From: Hydrangea macrophylla
Taxonomy: Eukaryota > Streptophyta > Magnoliopsida > Cornales > Hydrangeaceae
NCBI GenBank assembly: GCA_033977485.1
Contig: CM066984.1
Span: 111,397,251 to 111,461,250, forward strand
Direction: 5' to 3'
DNA: 64,000 bases
This document shows, in pieces, positions 1 through 11,317 of this stretch; position 1 is the first letter of the stretch, and every line of letters starts with the position of its first letter. A model generated the notes under the pieces. That model searched no databases. It was not told where the DNA came from and saw nothing but the letters and a program-made list of their open reading frames with translations. Both the position numbers and the translations under genes were made by a program.

Positions 1-644
1 TGCAAAATCCTTCAAACCACCAAACTGCTAAGCCAACAGAGCTTCTATTCGATAACCCAGCTTTCCCATCAAGCACAAATCCTAAGCAAATAATTTACAC
101 ATGTACAAATTATAACGAAAACGGAAGAGAAAAAAAAAATGAGATCTTTAAATCAAAAATGGCATTTCTCACTGAAGCAAGTAATGCTACAACAATAATC
201 AAATGAAGAGCTGATAACACAATCTGGTGGAAAGAAATATCAAAGTAAAGATCGATACAAAACAAAAACCAAAATAAAAAATAAAAATAGAAAAAAAAAA
301 ATTTAATCTTTGAAAAATTCAAAATCAGACTCATTATTGTCACTCCAGAAAGGGGATGGATGTGAATGTCTCGTAGTAGAGAAAAACCAGATCAACGAAC
401 CACATTCAAAACAGATAAGAGCAAAATCTATCACAAACACTAGCACATAACATCAGAATGACAACATAGACATATATATACACATATATATATATATATT
501 ATGTATGCACAGAAATTGAAGTGAAAATGGGATTAAAATGCAGAATACCGTTGAATTTGAAGAATCGATGAAATGTCTCCTATGTGAACAAGGGATTAGC
601 ACTATGCTGCCCTAGCAGAAAGAGATCTCCGCCAGTGGTCACTT

Positions 645-679
<35 letters not shown>

Positions 680-745
680 CAAACTGGAGTGAGGGAGGGA
701 GAAAGAGGATGGTGAGAGAGTCACGGGAGTATTTTAAATAAATAT
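1..745 (-). promoter_or_regulatory. Possible promoter and 5' leader of a gene running off the left edge
   Basis: Read on the minus strand, a TATA-like TATTTAAAATA lies near 729-739. It is followed by a pyrimidine-rich leader with a long (CT)n tract (about 643-674). A candidate leader exon runs from about 705 to 549 and ends at a good donor (AACG|GTATTC). A T-rich intron follows, and an acceptor (TTGCTTAG|GATTTG) opens a second exon at 81 that runs off the window. The only ATG in that second exon opens a frame that closes after about 14 codons, so the true start is probably outside the window. The product cannot be named. The promoter, leader and intron are inference from motif order. Confidence 0.4.
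643..674. repeat. (GA)n microsatellite
   Basis: A pure GA run, read as CT on the minus strand. It sits where a 5' leader would be for the candidate gene at the left edge. Confidence 0.9.
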
Positions 746-1084
746 TTTTGGGGCAAAGAAAAAAAATAACATACGAAACTACATTAATGGGGAAACTTTG
801 AAATTTTGCTAAAATTACAAAACCGTCCTTACTATCGGATGAAAGTATCAAGACAGTCCTCCTACTAATAAAATATCAAGAAAAAGGAAAAATTATTTTG
901 CTAGCACAGTCCCCACATATTGTGACATTTGGCACCTAAAATGGAGTCTTTAGTTGAGTACCAAATATCCGAAACTTTTTGCTTGATTGCGAGATCACAT
1001 CCGTTGGTCCTGAAATTTTGCAGGACAATTCATTTTATTTTATTAGTATACTTTTCGGTTTTCATTTTTCTCTAAAATATATTC

Positions 1085-1227
1085 AGGGAATTGTTACGTA
1101 CATTCGTATATTTAGTATGTACACTCAAAATTTTTTTCTTTAATTATTTTTTTTATAAAAAAATTCTCACTTTTATAAAGTTGAATGGTGTACATAGCAA
1201 AATTAGTGGTGTACATAGCAATTCCCT
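1085..1227. repeat. Small MITE-like inverted repeat
   Basis: The left end AGGGAATTGTTACGTACA pairs imperfectly with the right end TGTACATAGCAATTCCCT. The interior is short and AT-rich with no coding frame. No convincing target duplication is visible. Confidence 0.5.
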
Positions 1228-1445
1228 ATATTTATTAGAATTAGTGCGATGCACGAGAAAATATTTCTAAATTTATGTACGTATTTGTTTAACTAAACCA
1301 ATTTAAGTACTTAAATTTGTTAGCGGCATTATTATTTTGTATATAATGTAGTTATATTATTTTAATTAATTAGTTTAGTTTGTATTATATATGTATGTAT
1401 ATTTTGATATACATATATACGGTGAGGCTTTTAAATTAATAGAGT

Positions 1446-1571
1446 TGAGTGAACATACCCAGTGAACATATTTAGCCTAAAAAATCCGCAGTCCAGTGGG
1501 GTGCGCAAGTCAGCGAGGCAGCCCTCGTGTTTTTTTAGGCTAAAAAACATGTTCACTTGTTATGTTCACTC
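1446..1571. repeat. MITE, family 1, copy 1
   Basis: An inverted repeat built on AGTGAACAT ends and an inner pair TTTAGCCTAAAAAA / TTTTTTTAGGCTAAAAAA around a GC-richer loop. The same inner pair and a similar loop recur at 4777-4955, so this is a family rather than a chance palindrome. Confidence 0.6.
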
Positions 1572-1714
1572 AATCATGTTCATTTAAGAGCATGACCATA
1601 TATATATATATATATATTAAACAAAAAAAATAAGATAGAGCATTGATGAGGTTAGATATGATTTAAAAAATATATATTATAGCTAATCTTTGACTGCTTA
1701 ATTTTGGATATGTA

Positions 1715-1766
<52 letters not shown>

Positions 1767-1898
1767 GGAAATTATACATACATATATGTATTAATAATTC
1801 CATAGATAAGAAAAGTAGAAAAAAAAAATAAGAAATACATAGAAGTGGGAAAAATCACAGAGCCTCTATGTGGTAGGCATCTGATTCTACTTTATTAT

Positions 1899-1929
<31 letters not shown>

Positions 1930-2084
1930 TTATATAAGATAGAGCGGTGTGGGTCCCTTCAAGTTAGCAACTTTTAATCTTGACCATTGAGACAAGTTTA
2001 GATATTTCAGACTGTCGGATTGATTGTCCACCAAAAATAGTTAATCCCATTAAATATTGCATTGTATCCTATTAAAACTCTAAA

Positions 2085-2312
2085 TTAAAAAGGAATTCCC
2101 TAAATTAATTTGAATTTGAATAAATACATGTCAATATCCAAATTGTCAACTTCAGTAAATACAAAGCACAAAGCTTGCGTAAAACTAAATCATTAGACTG
2201 TTTTTTTTTAGCAAAAAAGGAATTCCCTTAATTAATTTGAATTTGAATATATACATATCTAATAGTAAATACAAAACACAAATCTTGGGAGATAAACTAA
2301 ATCAGTGGACTG
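2085..2312. repeat. Diverged tandem duplication, unit about 115 bp
   Basis: Two adjacent copies share GGAATTCCCT(A/T)AATTAATTTG, then a run of AGTAAATACAAA(G/A)CACAAA and an ending with AAACTAAATCA, at about 2089-2200 and 2218-2312. Confidence 0.6.
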
Positions 2313-2863
2313 ATTTTTTCAAAATAGAAACATTGGAATATAAACTTCGCATATCATACATATATTCATAGAGTTTATTTTTTTATAGGTTTTTCTTTTT
2401 TCCTTTCCATGACTCTGATCAAATGACTTTCATAAAACTAATCAAACTGATATAATATGAGTGAAAAATCACATAAAGTTGAAGTTTAGGAAGTGGGTTT
2501 TAACAATGGATTTCATAATTCAAGTCTCAAGAAATGTATTCTCACTTGCACTTTTTTAAAAATCTAGGAAGCGTATTTGTTATATTCTATTGTCTATCTA
2601 GAGAATGGGTTTTTCCAGCACTATGGTTGTAAATTTTGCTACCAGTTTGATTAGTTCCACTCTTTTTATAGGTCATTTGATTAGTTCTATCAGTTTGATA
2701 TAGTCTATAGAGCTAATTAGTGAAATGAGTAATGTTGCTTCCCAAATACTATGGGCTAATTATAAATAATCACAAAAGTTTTACTTTGCTTTTATATTTC
2801 TTTCCAAAAGCTTAGAAAAGCCTTTGTTTCTTTGTTTTTTGTTTTTTTTTTTTGTTTTCACTT

Positions 2864-3254
2864 CGTGCCCTCGGGCACGGGGGAAGTCTCTACGAATAAA
2901 CATTAATTATACTAAAAATATTCATCCAATGTTGGACTAAATATAGTTAACTAAATCGAGTTAATGATATATTTAATATTGGAACCAATGTCTTCTTCAC
3001 TTAAAATTCCAACCATATCTCATATCTTTTAAAGTATTGAATTTTTTTTCCCACTTCGTGCCCACGGGCACGGGTTAGTACTAAATAGCATGTGGATTTG
3101 AATGACCTGTACAATTTTACGCAAAAAATTTGAAAATTTTAAAGTATTGCATTTTTTTTCCCTTTCTTCTTCTTCTTCTTCTTCTTCTTCTTCTTCTTCT
3201 TCTTTTTTTTTTTTTTTTTTTGCTTTGTGCCCATGGGCACGGGTTATTACTAGT
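2864..3254 (+). mobile_element. Three Helitron-like 3' terminal hairpins in tandem
   Basis: Near-identical GC hairpins occur in AT-rich DNA at 2864-2879, 3057-3072 and 3227-3240 (GTGCCC-A/T-cGGGCAC type). The second is followed at 3081-3084 by CTAA and the third at 3250-3253 by CTAG then T. That matches the known Helitron 3' end: a short hairpin about 10 nt before CTRR, inserted before T. Sequence upstream of the second and third hairpins is also alike (AAAGTATTG followed by a T-run). No Rep/helicase coding is present, so these would be non-autonomous ends. Confidence 0.5.
3165..3222. repeat. (TTC)n followed by poly-T
   Basis: A compound microsatellite immediately before the third Helitron-like hairpin. 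Confidence 0.9.
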
Positions 3255-3391
3255 ATATATATATATATATATATAGTCCGAATCTTAAGCGGGTGTCAAA
3301 AGTTTAAAGCGACATTTTCGTAACTAAAAGTGGTCCGTCCCAAAGTCCGCTCCTTCACACCCGCACTTGATCTCGTTGTATCGAAAATTCT

Positions 3392-3551
3392 ATGGAGAGG
3401 GCGCCCTCTCTTTAATAAAGAGAGGGCTTCTGTTTTGGCCGTCAGATCGTGTTTAAAAACTGTAAAATGACAAAACTGCCTTTAATAAAAACACGATTCA
3501 ACGATCATAACAGATGTCCTCTCTTTAATAAAGAGAGGGCGCCATCTCCAT
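3392..3551. repeat. 160-bp MITE with long terminal inverted repeats
   Basis: Both ends read ATGGAGA(G/T)GGCGCCCTCTC and continue as near-identical inverted arms of about 60 bp. Each arm is itself a palindrome (CTCTCTTTAATAAAGAGAG). There is no target duplication I would defend. Confidence 0.65.
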
Positions 3552-4776
3552 TGCCTGACTGCTCATTGTATATATATATATATATGATTATTACTCCACC
3601 TACTTATTACATATGTTACAGATAAATAAACTTGTACACATGTCTCAATTAAATTTTAGAACGCTAGAAAAAGTACCTCTAACAAATGTTTTCAAGTCTT
3701 TTTTCCATTTTGAAATGCTCCACATTGGTTATAATGATGATTGTTTGGAAAGAGTAGAACAGGAGATTTTATGATTTATAAATTTTTCTGTCTTATGCAT
3801 TCAAGTTTAATTTTTGAAAAATGTTTTTTTGGTTGCATAAGAGTTTGTGCCTCCGTATTCTAATCAATTTTAACAACTTATTTGAAAATGATTAAAACAT
3901 GATTAGGTTCAATCCATCTCTCATTTCAATACGGGCAAAGGTATGAGCGTTTACGAGCTCCATTGGTTGAAGTTTTTGACATGTAGATTGTAAATAAAAA
4001 TTCAAATATAATCTTTTATACTCTCTCTTAATATAGTTTGAGCAATCCAAAGAGTTGTGGGCTCGTTTGCTTATGCAAACGAGCTTACAACAGTCTTGCC
4101 CTTTCTATATTACTTTTATGAGAATTAGTATTACCTTTTAACAGTGATTTTAGATCCACCATAAACTCGTCCACATTAAAAATAAATCCATAAATCACTT
4201 AAATATATAATGGACAAGACTTACGTACATTTTATTGGGTTCTTTTGGTGTTGTTCATTTTCACAAAAGTGGATCATAGTGTTTACAAACTAATTTTTAA
4301 AATTTATTTATTTTAATTATGAAATCCACTTCTGTGAGAGAGTACATACCAAAAAAGATCCAAAAAATAAAATGTATATAAATGATGTCCATATATAAAT
4401 AGTTCACTTTTTAGAAAATGCTTACCCAATGAATGATACATTGGGCTAAGGTTGTTGAAGCCATAGTTCTGCCCCCAAAAAATTTACTTTGAAATTTGTC
4501 ATATCTTTAATTAATCAAATGTATGTGATAAATCATTTTTTGAAATTCAATCCTATTTTAAATTTTCTGCGAAGAAAGCAAAACAAATAGGGATAAAGAA
4601 GAGTTCCCCGCGACAGGTGAATTAGCCGGCCATGCCGGCTTCGGCACTGAAGAAAAGTTCTTCAGATGGTGAAACTTTAATTATTGCCTTAAATTAGCTC
4701 ACGAGAATGATCTATTGACCACACAACTTTGCTGTGAATCACTTGTGAATATACATATATATATATATATATATAT

Positions 4777-4955
4777 GGGAGAGGATTTAAGTGCACTAGG
4801 TAAACTCTACCCAGTGCACTGGTTTTTTAGCCTAAAAAATTCGAGGATCACCAGGATTGGGCGCGGGTCAACAGGGCAACCTATGAGTTTTTTTAGGCTA
4901 AAAAGTCAGTGCGTTGGGTAGAGTACACTTACCCAGTACACTAAAATCATCTCCC
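4777..4955. mobile_element. MITE, family 1, copy 2 (TA-flanked)
   Basis: The left end GGGAGAGGATTTAAGTG pairs with the right end GGGAGATGATTTTAGTG read in reverse. Both ends sit directly against TA within TA-rich DNA, as for Tc1/mariner-Stowaway type insertion. The inner TTTTTTAGCCTAAAAAA / TTTTTTTAGGCTAAAAA pair is shared with copy 1. Confidence 0.65.
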
Positions 4956-5180
4956 TATATATATGTGAGAGATGCTAACTTATAGTATGGCATCTTTTTA
5001 GCGAAAAAAAAAACCCTTTTAACGACGAAATTTTTCCTGTCGCTAAAAGTTGAAATTTTTAGCGACGACAAATTTCATCGCTTAAAGTATTTTGTGGTCG
5101 CTAAAATCTAGTGTATGTAATTAAACTACAACACGTGCTGCAGGTTAGCAATCCTCTATATATATATATATATATACAAG

Positions 5181-5328
5181 GTAATACTTGACTCATAACC
5201 TTTACACAACTTTGTGTTTATATCTCTCCTTGTGGGCACTGTAGAGTCTACTGGCACTGTGGGACTCATCAAGATAGAGATAGACACAAAGAAGAGGTTG
5301 TGAGCAAAGATTGTGAGCCAAGTATTAC
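5181..5328. mobile_element. MITE, family 2, copy 1
   Basis: It begins GTAATACTTGACTCATAAC and ends with an inverted match (GAGCCAAGTATTAC). The interior has TATCTCTCC and AGATAGAGATAGACAC. A diverged relative occupies 9956-10101. Confidence 0.6.
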
Positions 5329-8300
5329 TCATATATTAATATGTATACATGTATACACACTATATACATTAACTACTATATGTAAAGTTGTGAAGGCACA
5401 TATTGGAGGCTAGGACAACCAAGAAGTAATAAAGAAGGAAGAAAGGCACGTACGGGTTTTTTTTGGGTATTTAAGACAAACACGAGAAAGTTGAGAGCAT
5501 TCTCAAAATTGATTTGATACCACCAATGGTGTAAAAGCAAACTTAATTGCATTAAATAATATTTAGTAGGTGCCACTTCTTCTTTTTTTTTTAATCATTT
5601 AGGACGATATTGTAAAACTTCCCTCACCATAACACCCAAAATAGTCATTCTACATGGATTGTGACCTTTTTTTTTTTTTAGCAACAGTCACTGAAAAGTT
5701 TAACCCCAATGGCTTCTTTGATTATTGTACTCAGGTCCTTAATCAGAGTTTTTTCATGTGAAAACCATATTGTGTGGTGACTTTATCTGTATTATAGATC
5801 CCAAGTAAAATTTACAAAATATTCAAATTATAGCCATATGCGTGTGTGATGTGATAGTGCCATAACATAATTTCTCGTTTTTTGCACGATTGTTATGAAT
5901 CGCTAAAATGTTGCCCGATTGTGCACAAAGTTATGATTTGCTTCTAGATTTGGGGTCGCGCCTTGTAATTTCTTTTTTTATTTTTTAATAGTGCACCTTG
6001 TAATTTCTCCATATATAACCAAGTTTCTCGAAAGCAAATGATAATTATTAAAGAAAATATTTCATATATATATATATATATATATACCAGGCCTCCCTAA
6101 AGCAATTAGCTGCAAAACATAGATTTCATTTGTACCAAATATTATATACAAGAACTATTACAAACATATACTTTACTTGATTGGATATTTTGATATCTTC
6201 ACCAGCCATACACTTGAGCTGAACCACCATTGAACATAATAAATAAAAAGAATGTGGAAGTTGTTATGGATGGTTTCTAGCTCCCACTCACTTAAAACTG
6301 GTGGGTAATTACTAATAAAATAAAATAAAAATAAAAAAGAAAAGAAACTAAAAAGAGTATAAAATTGTTAATTCCTCTTTAGCTGGCCAGCAATGATGTA
6401 GTTATAACAATGTTCAAAATGGGACATGATGCCAAGTGGTTCAGCTCATGAACATTGGACTATCAATTGTTAGGTAGGAACAACAAACTAGTACTCCACA
6501 GACTAGTACTCCACAGAGGGGGTTCATATCTTTATTTCTTTCTTTTTCTTTTTGCTTAGAAAAAAAAAAAAGAAGCTCATGTCCTGTAGTGAGAGAGAGA
6601 AACTTACTATGTTTTTACTCGCACGATTGGCCAGTGATACAAAGGTGAACTATAAACGCAGACATCTTAAGTTTAACTCTCCTGGACTTCACATAAATCT
6701 AAGTGATACGCATAATTTGCAGGTGATTGCCTGTATCTGTGCTTACTCGAGGTCCTTGATTCCCCAACAAGGAATTCGTTACAAAAAAAAAAAAAAAAAA
6801 AAAAAAAAAACAGATTATGTCAAAATCCTGTTACTTTGCTTACAAACATGTCAAAAGAATCCAATTTCTTGCAAGTTTCATACAGACAGATACTATGTAC
6901 TTCTGTAGAGAGAACCTGCAGCTTTTCCTTTTTCTAAAAGTCAAGAACAAAAAAAGTTTTAACCACCTATTTGTAATGGATAGAAAAAGTAAAAGACAAG
7001 CAAAGAAGATGGAAGATGAGACTAATATGGGACTCCCCATGTGTCTTCCAAAAGTTTAGGCCCACCCATCACATTTTCTCAATCTTCTTTAATCATATAG
7101 GAAATATTTCACTAAATTTTATGGGGTGTCACAAATTGGAGAAAGGTTTGATTTGGTTTTCCAGATAAGAAAGAGTGAAAAATCAAGATGGTTTCCACAG
7201 GGTGCCTTTTTAAAAGTGGAAATTAGCAACTTCTTTAACTTTAATTGTGATTTAGATTTGACAATTTTGGCAAAAAGTTCACATTAGCAAGCTTTTGCTA
7301 CGAAGTAATCATCACAGATGATTGGACTCTAGAAAGGTGCTTCAGATACATTACAGTAATCTAAATCAATATTGAATCCATTAATCCAATTAAGACACAA
7401 GTTGGGATTCACATGGATGTTCTGCAATTTTAGAGGTGTGGGCCTCTGTTTCTCTCCAGTTCCTTGAGTTCTTAAGACTAATTAACCAACATCATGCATC
7501 ATTTTTATGTAGAACTTGGTACATCTCTCTTGATGGCTGTGAGAGAGACTGAGGAGAGAGAGAATCAGCCATGTGATGTGGGACTCATGCACTATTATAA
7601 TGGGGCAAAGTTAATTATTTGAAGAACTGTACCACTTGCACCAAGACCTTTCTAATCCAGGTGAACTAGACTGGTACGTACCCAAGTCGATTGCCATTTA
7701 TTTTTCATCTTAAATCACAAAATGGTGTGTTACCACAGGATACTAGTGTGAGAACCATCTATTATCAAAAACTCAGTAGCTGCCATAACTAAGGAATTGA
7801 TTTTTTATCTCTCTATCTCATAATTGAAAAAGTGCTTCTCAAAGCAAATAATTGTCACCCTGCAACCATGTTATTCTCTGCGTCTCTGTATCTTTGTCTC
7901 TATTTCAAGTTTTCAACCAAGTTATTCATTTTGTACAAATTCGGAAAAGTCTATGATACATCTCAGTGGTTTTGGTTGTATCATACATCCTAGTAAGTTT
8001 GGTCCCAAGTTCCCAACATACAGTAACAATAGTTTTTAAGGTTATTACATATTAGGACATATTTATAACTTTTTGGGTCTAAATAGCTACACATGGGCAC
8101 TAATTTAGGATGCATGATACAACCAAAATCACTAGGACGTATCATAGAAGGTCCAACCAAATTACAACACTTTTGTACCAAAGAAGACTTTAGATACTTG
8201 GTAATCTAGACAGTCTCTAGTGATTATGGATGTATTTGCTCCAGTAATATTACAATTTGGTCGGCAACATGTACTAACTTTGAAAACTATTTTAATTTTA

Positions 8301-9955
8301 AAACAAAAGTGGGTTTTAAGGTTATTACATATTAGGACCAAGGGGTGTTGCCCATGTGCCGTGCGGCCGATTCGGCCACTCAGAACATTGGATACTTGGT
8401 AATCTAGCTAGTCTCTAGTGATTTTGGATGTATCATGCATTCTAGTGGTATTGGTTGTATTATATTGTAATTTCGTCCCAATTCCCGACATATAACCTTT
8501 GAAAACCACTTTGGTTCTACTTGCAACGTTTTTGGACCATTTTATTACATTTTAACACCAAATTAAGATATATAATATAACCAAATCTACTACGATATAT
8601 CATAGAAGATCCTGCCTCTCTCTCTGTTATCCCAAAAATGCAACAATTTTTTCATAGAAAATGCATGCGAATCATGTAATGTAGATCAACCAAGAAGAAA
8701 TTGATTTCATATACTTGATTATAAAACTCGAAAAGTTAATAACGAAACCTTTTGCCAAATAAGCTTTTGCGAATCAATCGCAACAATTTATAATCGATCA
8801 AAATCGCTCTTGAATAGCTTTTGACCAAAAATAATTATTTGCGACGAAACCTAGATGCAGAAGTTGTTGTCAAACGGGACCTAAGAACATCTCCAATACA
8901 CCTAGCACTTTCTATTCTTGATGTTATAGTCAAATTATATCAAGAATGCTTAAAAATTTCTCTCTAATGCACTCGTATTCCTTCTTTCAAAAAATAGAAA
9001 TGTTATTATTTCTCTCAAATTTAAGAGCAAAAATAACACTGCTATAATTCGAGATGAGTGATAGAAGGTGCATTCAAGATATTTTTCTTTTGGATTCATG
9101 CTATAATTTGACTTTTACACTCATTCCAATAAAAAAAAAATATACAAAATGCAATACATAAAGTACAACATGAAAAGCCATAGTGTCATAGAATATAGAA
9201 TTGGATCAGAAAATTTCAAAATGAGTAAAGTTTGGGACACACCTAGGGGTGTGTTTCGGCCGAAACGGATCGGAAACCACCCTTTAAGAAAAAAAAAATT
9301 CCGAAATTTTCAGAACACTAAAAAAAATTTCGATTCCGATTCCAAAATTTCGGAATTTATTTTTTCTGTTCCGATTCCGAAATTTCAGAAATTTTTTAAA
9401 TCCGAATCTTTCGGAATTTTCCATTTGTAATGATTGTCATACTTGTCTTTCAATTTATAGTAACACTTGTCATTCCCTCTCTTTATTCTTTACCCATGTG
9501 GGACGAAGTTAATTTTCGAAATATTTCGAAAAACTTTCGAAAAATATAGTTTCGGATTTTCTTCGAAAAACTTTCGGAATACTTTTGGAATATTTTCGAA
9601 AAATATAGTTTCAGAATAAGTGGTAGCAATGCTAAGACTATCCTCCAACCCTTACATCAAAAGGGAACATGAGGCAAAGTTGACGTGTTATTTTGGTTTT
9701 TCTTGCTCCAACTCATATATCAAGAACTTAAACAACTTCGATGTAGCCAAAATATGAGGCAAATTAAACAAACCATCAAATTAATATATTTGTTAATTTT
9801 AATCAATAAAAAATAATGTTTAATTAAATCAAAACAAGAGTCTCATTATTAAATAATATAAATAATAAATAAAAGAAAAAATATATTAAAATAAACAATA
9901 GTTGATGTATGAGTTGGAGTTCACAAAAAAAATTTGAAGACAAACTTACTTTTGA

Positions 9956-10101
9956 GTAATTTTTGAGACATAACTTTCACACAACTTTCTTAAAATATGT
10001 GTCTATCTCTCTCTGATAGAGATAGGCACATCAGAGAGAGAGATACACGTCTTTTAGAAGATTGTGTGAAAATTATATGAAAGTTGTGTCCCAAAAATTA
10101 C
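9956..10101. mobile_element. MITE, family 2, copy 2
   Basis: It begins GTAATTTTTGAGACATAAC and ends GTCCCAAAAATTAC in inverted orientation. It shares CACACAACTTTC-type subterminal sequence and a central TATCTCTCTC hairpin with the copy at 5181-5328. It lies about 150 bp downstream of the HEM4-domain gene's stop codon. Confidence 0.6.
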
Positions 10102-10248
10102 CTATTACTTTTCATACATTAAATGACAAGTTTGATGCAAAAATATTTTACTCGTTCTTTTCTTAGAAGATGGTTTAAAATATAAGTTTGACGTGGAAAA
10201 GAAAAACACATTTTATCCAAATGTGCATTGATTGAAAGCTAAAGCAGT

Positions 10249-11235
10249 TCAACATTGTAAAGATTGCAATCTGAAAGCAAGAGCATCAACAACTCCACTA
10301 AAATTATCAAACCTTTCACTCACCACGTCGACGCCCACCCCCAACCTCTCCGCTCCGGCGGCGGTGACCGGACCGTGCGCCGCCACCACCATCCGAGGAA
10401 ATCTCCTCCTCACCGCCGCCCAGTCCAAACCAAACTCCTTCAAGCTCTTCAACAGACCCTCCACTTCCCCTGTACTGGTGAACACAATCGCATCCAAACC
10501 ACCGCAGCACTGATCATCGCAACTCCTCCTCACCACCTCCTCCGCGCACTCCGGCCCCGCCCAGCGGGTCTCGTACCCGTTAACCCGAACTGGAACCCAA
10601 CCCTTCGAAGCGAGATCGTTGAGGAAATTGGGGACCACCGGCGGTTCTTCGAGTCCGATAACCATCGGAACTGGACAGAGTACTCTCCGAGCTCGTCCTA
10701 ACCCCAGCGATTCGACCAAACCGGACGGCGTCGCGATTGGTGGAACCAAAACTCTAATTCGCTCAGAATTTTCACAAATTCTACAGATAAAGGTCTGGTC
10801 TATGAGCTCTGAGTCCTTCCCGAGGGCGGAGATGATGAAATTGTGCCCGATTGGGGCTAATGGGGGTTTATCGAGATCTGTGAGGGCTTCTGAGAAAGCT
10901 GCGATTCCAGTTCTTGAAGTGAATGTTATGGCCGAGAATTGTTCCAATGGGGGTTTCAATTTTAAATCATCGTTCTCAGAATTAGGGTTAGGGTTTGGGG
11001 TTGAGAGGTGGAGTTGGATTGAGGCTTTGGTTTGTGGGGTGATTTCGACGATGACGGTGGGGCACCAGAGTGGGTTCCACCCTCTGAGGTGGAGGAGGTG
11101 CGATAGCCTCCCGGCGTAGTTTAGCGGAGTCGTGAAGGCAATGATACGACTAGTGTTGCTTTCGTTACTGTGAAATGGGATAATTGGATAAGGACTTTGC
11201 ATGGTGTGTGCTGATTTCATTGCCACCATCATCAT
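10249..11235 (-). CDS. HEM4-domain protein, uroporphyrinogen-III synthase-like
   Basis: An uninterrupted 328-codon frame, clearly more GC-rich than its flanks. Uroporphyrinogen-III synthase closes and isomerises hydroxymethylbilane in tetrapyrrole synthesis. It has two similar alpha/beta lobes, and both are recognisable here. Lobe 1: RIIAFTTPLNYAGRLSHLL (30-48), AITFTSRTGIAAF (102-114) and SALGKDSELI (136-145). Lobe 2: VLCPVPMVIGLEE (185-197), a GWVPVRVNGYET strand (212-223), LDAIVFTSTGEVEGLL (248-262), and VVAAHGPVTAAGAERLGV (283-300). The N-terminus has several Met codons and no obvious strong transit peptide, so the start is uncertain by about 12 residues. A TATATGTATATA box lies about 65 bp upstream. 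Family active-site residues are poorly conserved even among true enzymes. This may therefore be the plastid enzyme or a divergent paralogue. Confidence 0.75.
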   Translation of the reverse strand: MMMVAMKSAHTMQSPYPIIPFHSNESNTSRIIAFTTPLNYAGRLSHLLHLRGWNPLWCPTVIVEITPQTKASIQLHLSTPNPNPNSENDDLKLKPPLEQFSAITFTSRTGIAAFSEALTDLDKPPLAPIGHNFIISALGKDSELIDQTFICRICENSERIRVLVPPIATPSGLVESLGLGRARRVLCPVPMVIGLEEPPVVPNFLNDLASKGWVPVRVNGYETRWAGPECAEEVVRRSCDDQCCGGLDAIVFTSTGEVEGLLKSLKEFGLDWAAVRRRFPRMVVAAHGPVTAAGAERLGVGVDVVSERFDNFSGVVDALAFRLQSLQC

Positions 11236-11284
11236 TTCATTGGTTCATGATTTTAGATTTTGAGGGAGACTCATGTGATGTCTG

Positions 11285-11312
11285 GTTTTTCCCAATTGTA
11301 TATACATATACA
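11285..11312 (-). promoter_or_regulatory. TATA-like element of the HEM4-domain gene
   Basis: On the minus strand TGTATATGTATATACAA lies about 60-75 bp upstream of the first possible start codon. It is the only TATA-like run in the short interval before the neighbouring transposon at 11318. Confidence 0.4.
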
Positions 11313-11317
11313 TTTAA

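Larger units (their letters stand above)
746..10248. other. Gene-poor intergenic region
   Basis: No open frame here looks like a conserved protein. The stretch is AT-rich, with (TA)n, (GT)n(GA)n and poly-A tracts (for example A-runs at 6783-6810), several MITE-like inverted repeats and Helitron-like hairpins listed separately. At 7965-8640 one phrase (GGTTGTATCAT, followed by CCTAG or ATTCTAG) recurs in both orientations, and a 25-bp phrase starting GGTTTTAAGG/GTTTTTAAGG recurs at about 8033 and 8312, so this part is an unclassified decayed repeat. At 9244-9610 a stretch beginning with GGGGTGTG is full of TTTCGAAA and TTTCGGAA motifs. A 17-bp phrase containing ACTAGTACTCCACAG is tandemly doubled near 6488-6520. 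Confidence 0.7.

Noticed and set aside
4990..5110. Repeated TTAGCGAC motifs suggesting a CACTA element
   Set aside because: No CACTA termini or target duplication were visible. The motif alone is too little.
10980..11000. TTAGGGTTAGGGTTT, telomere-like, within the HEM4-domain gene
   Set aside because: It encodes the NPNPN stretch of the protein in frame and needs no telomeric explanation.
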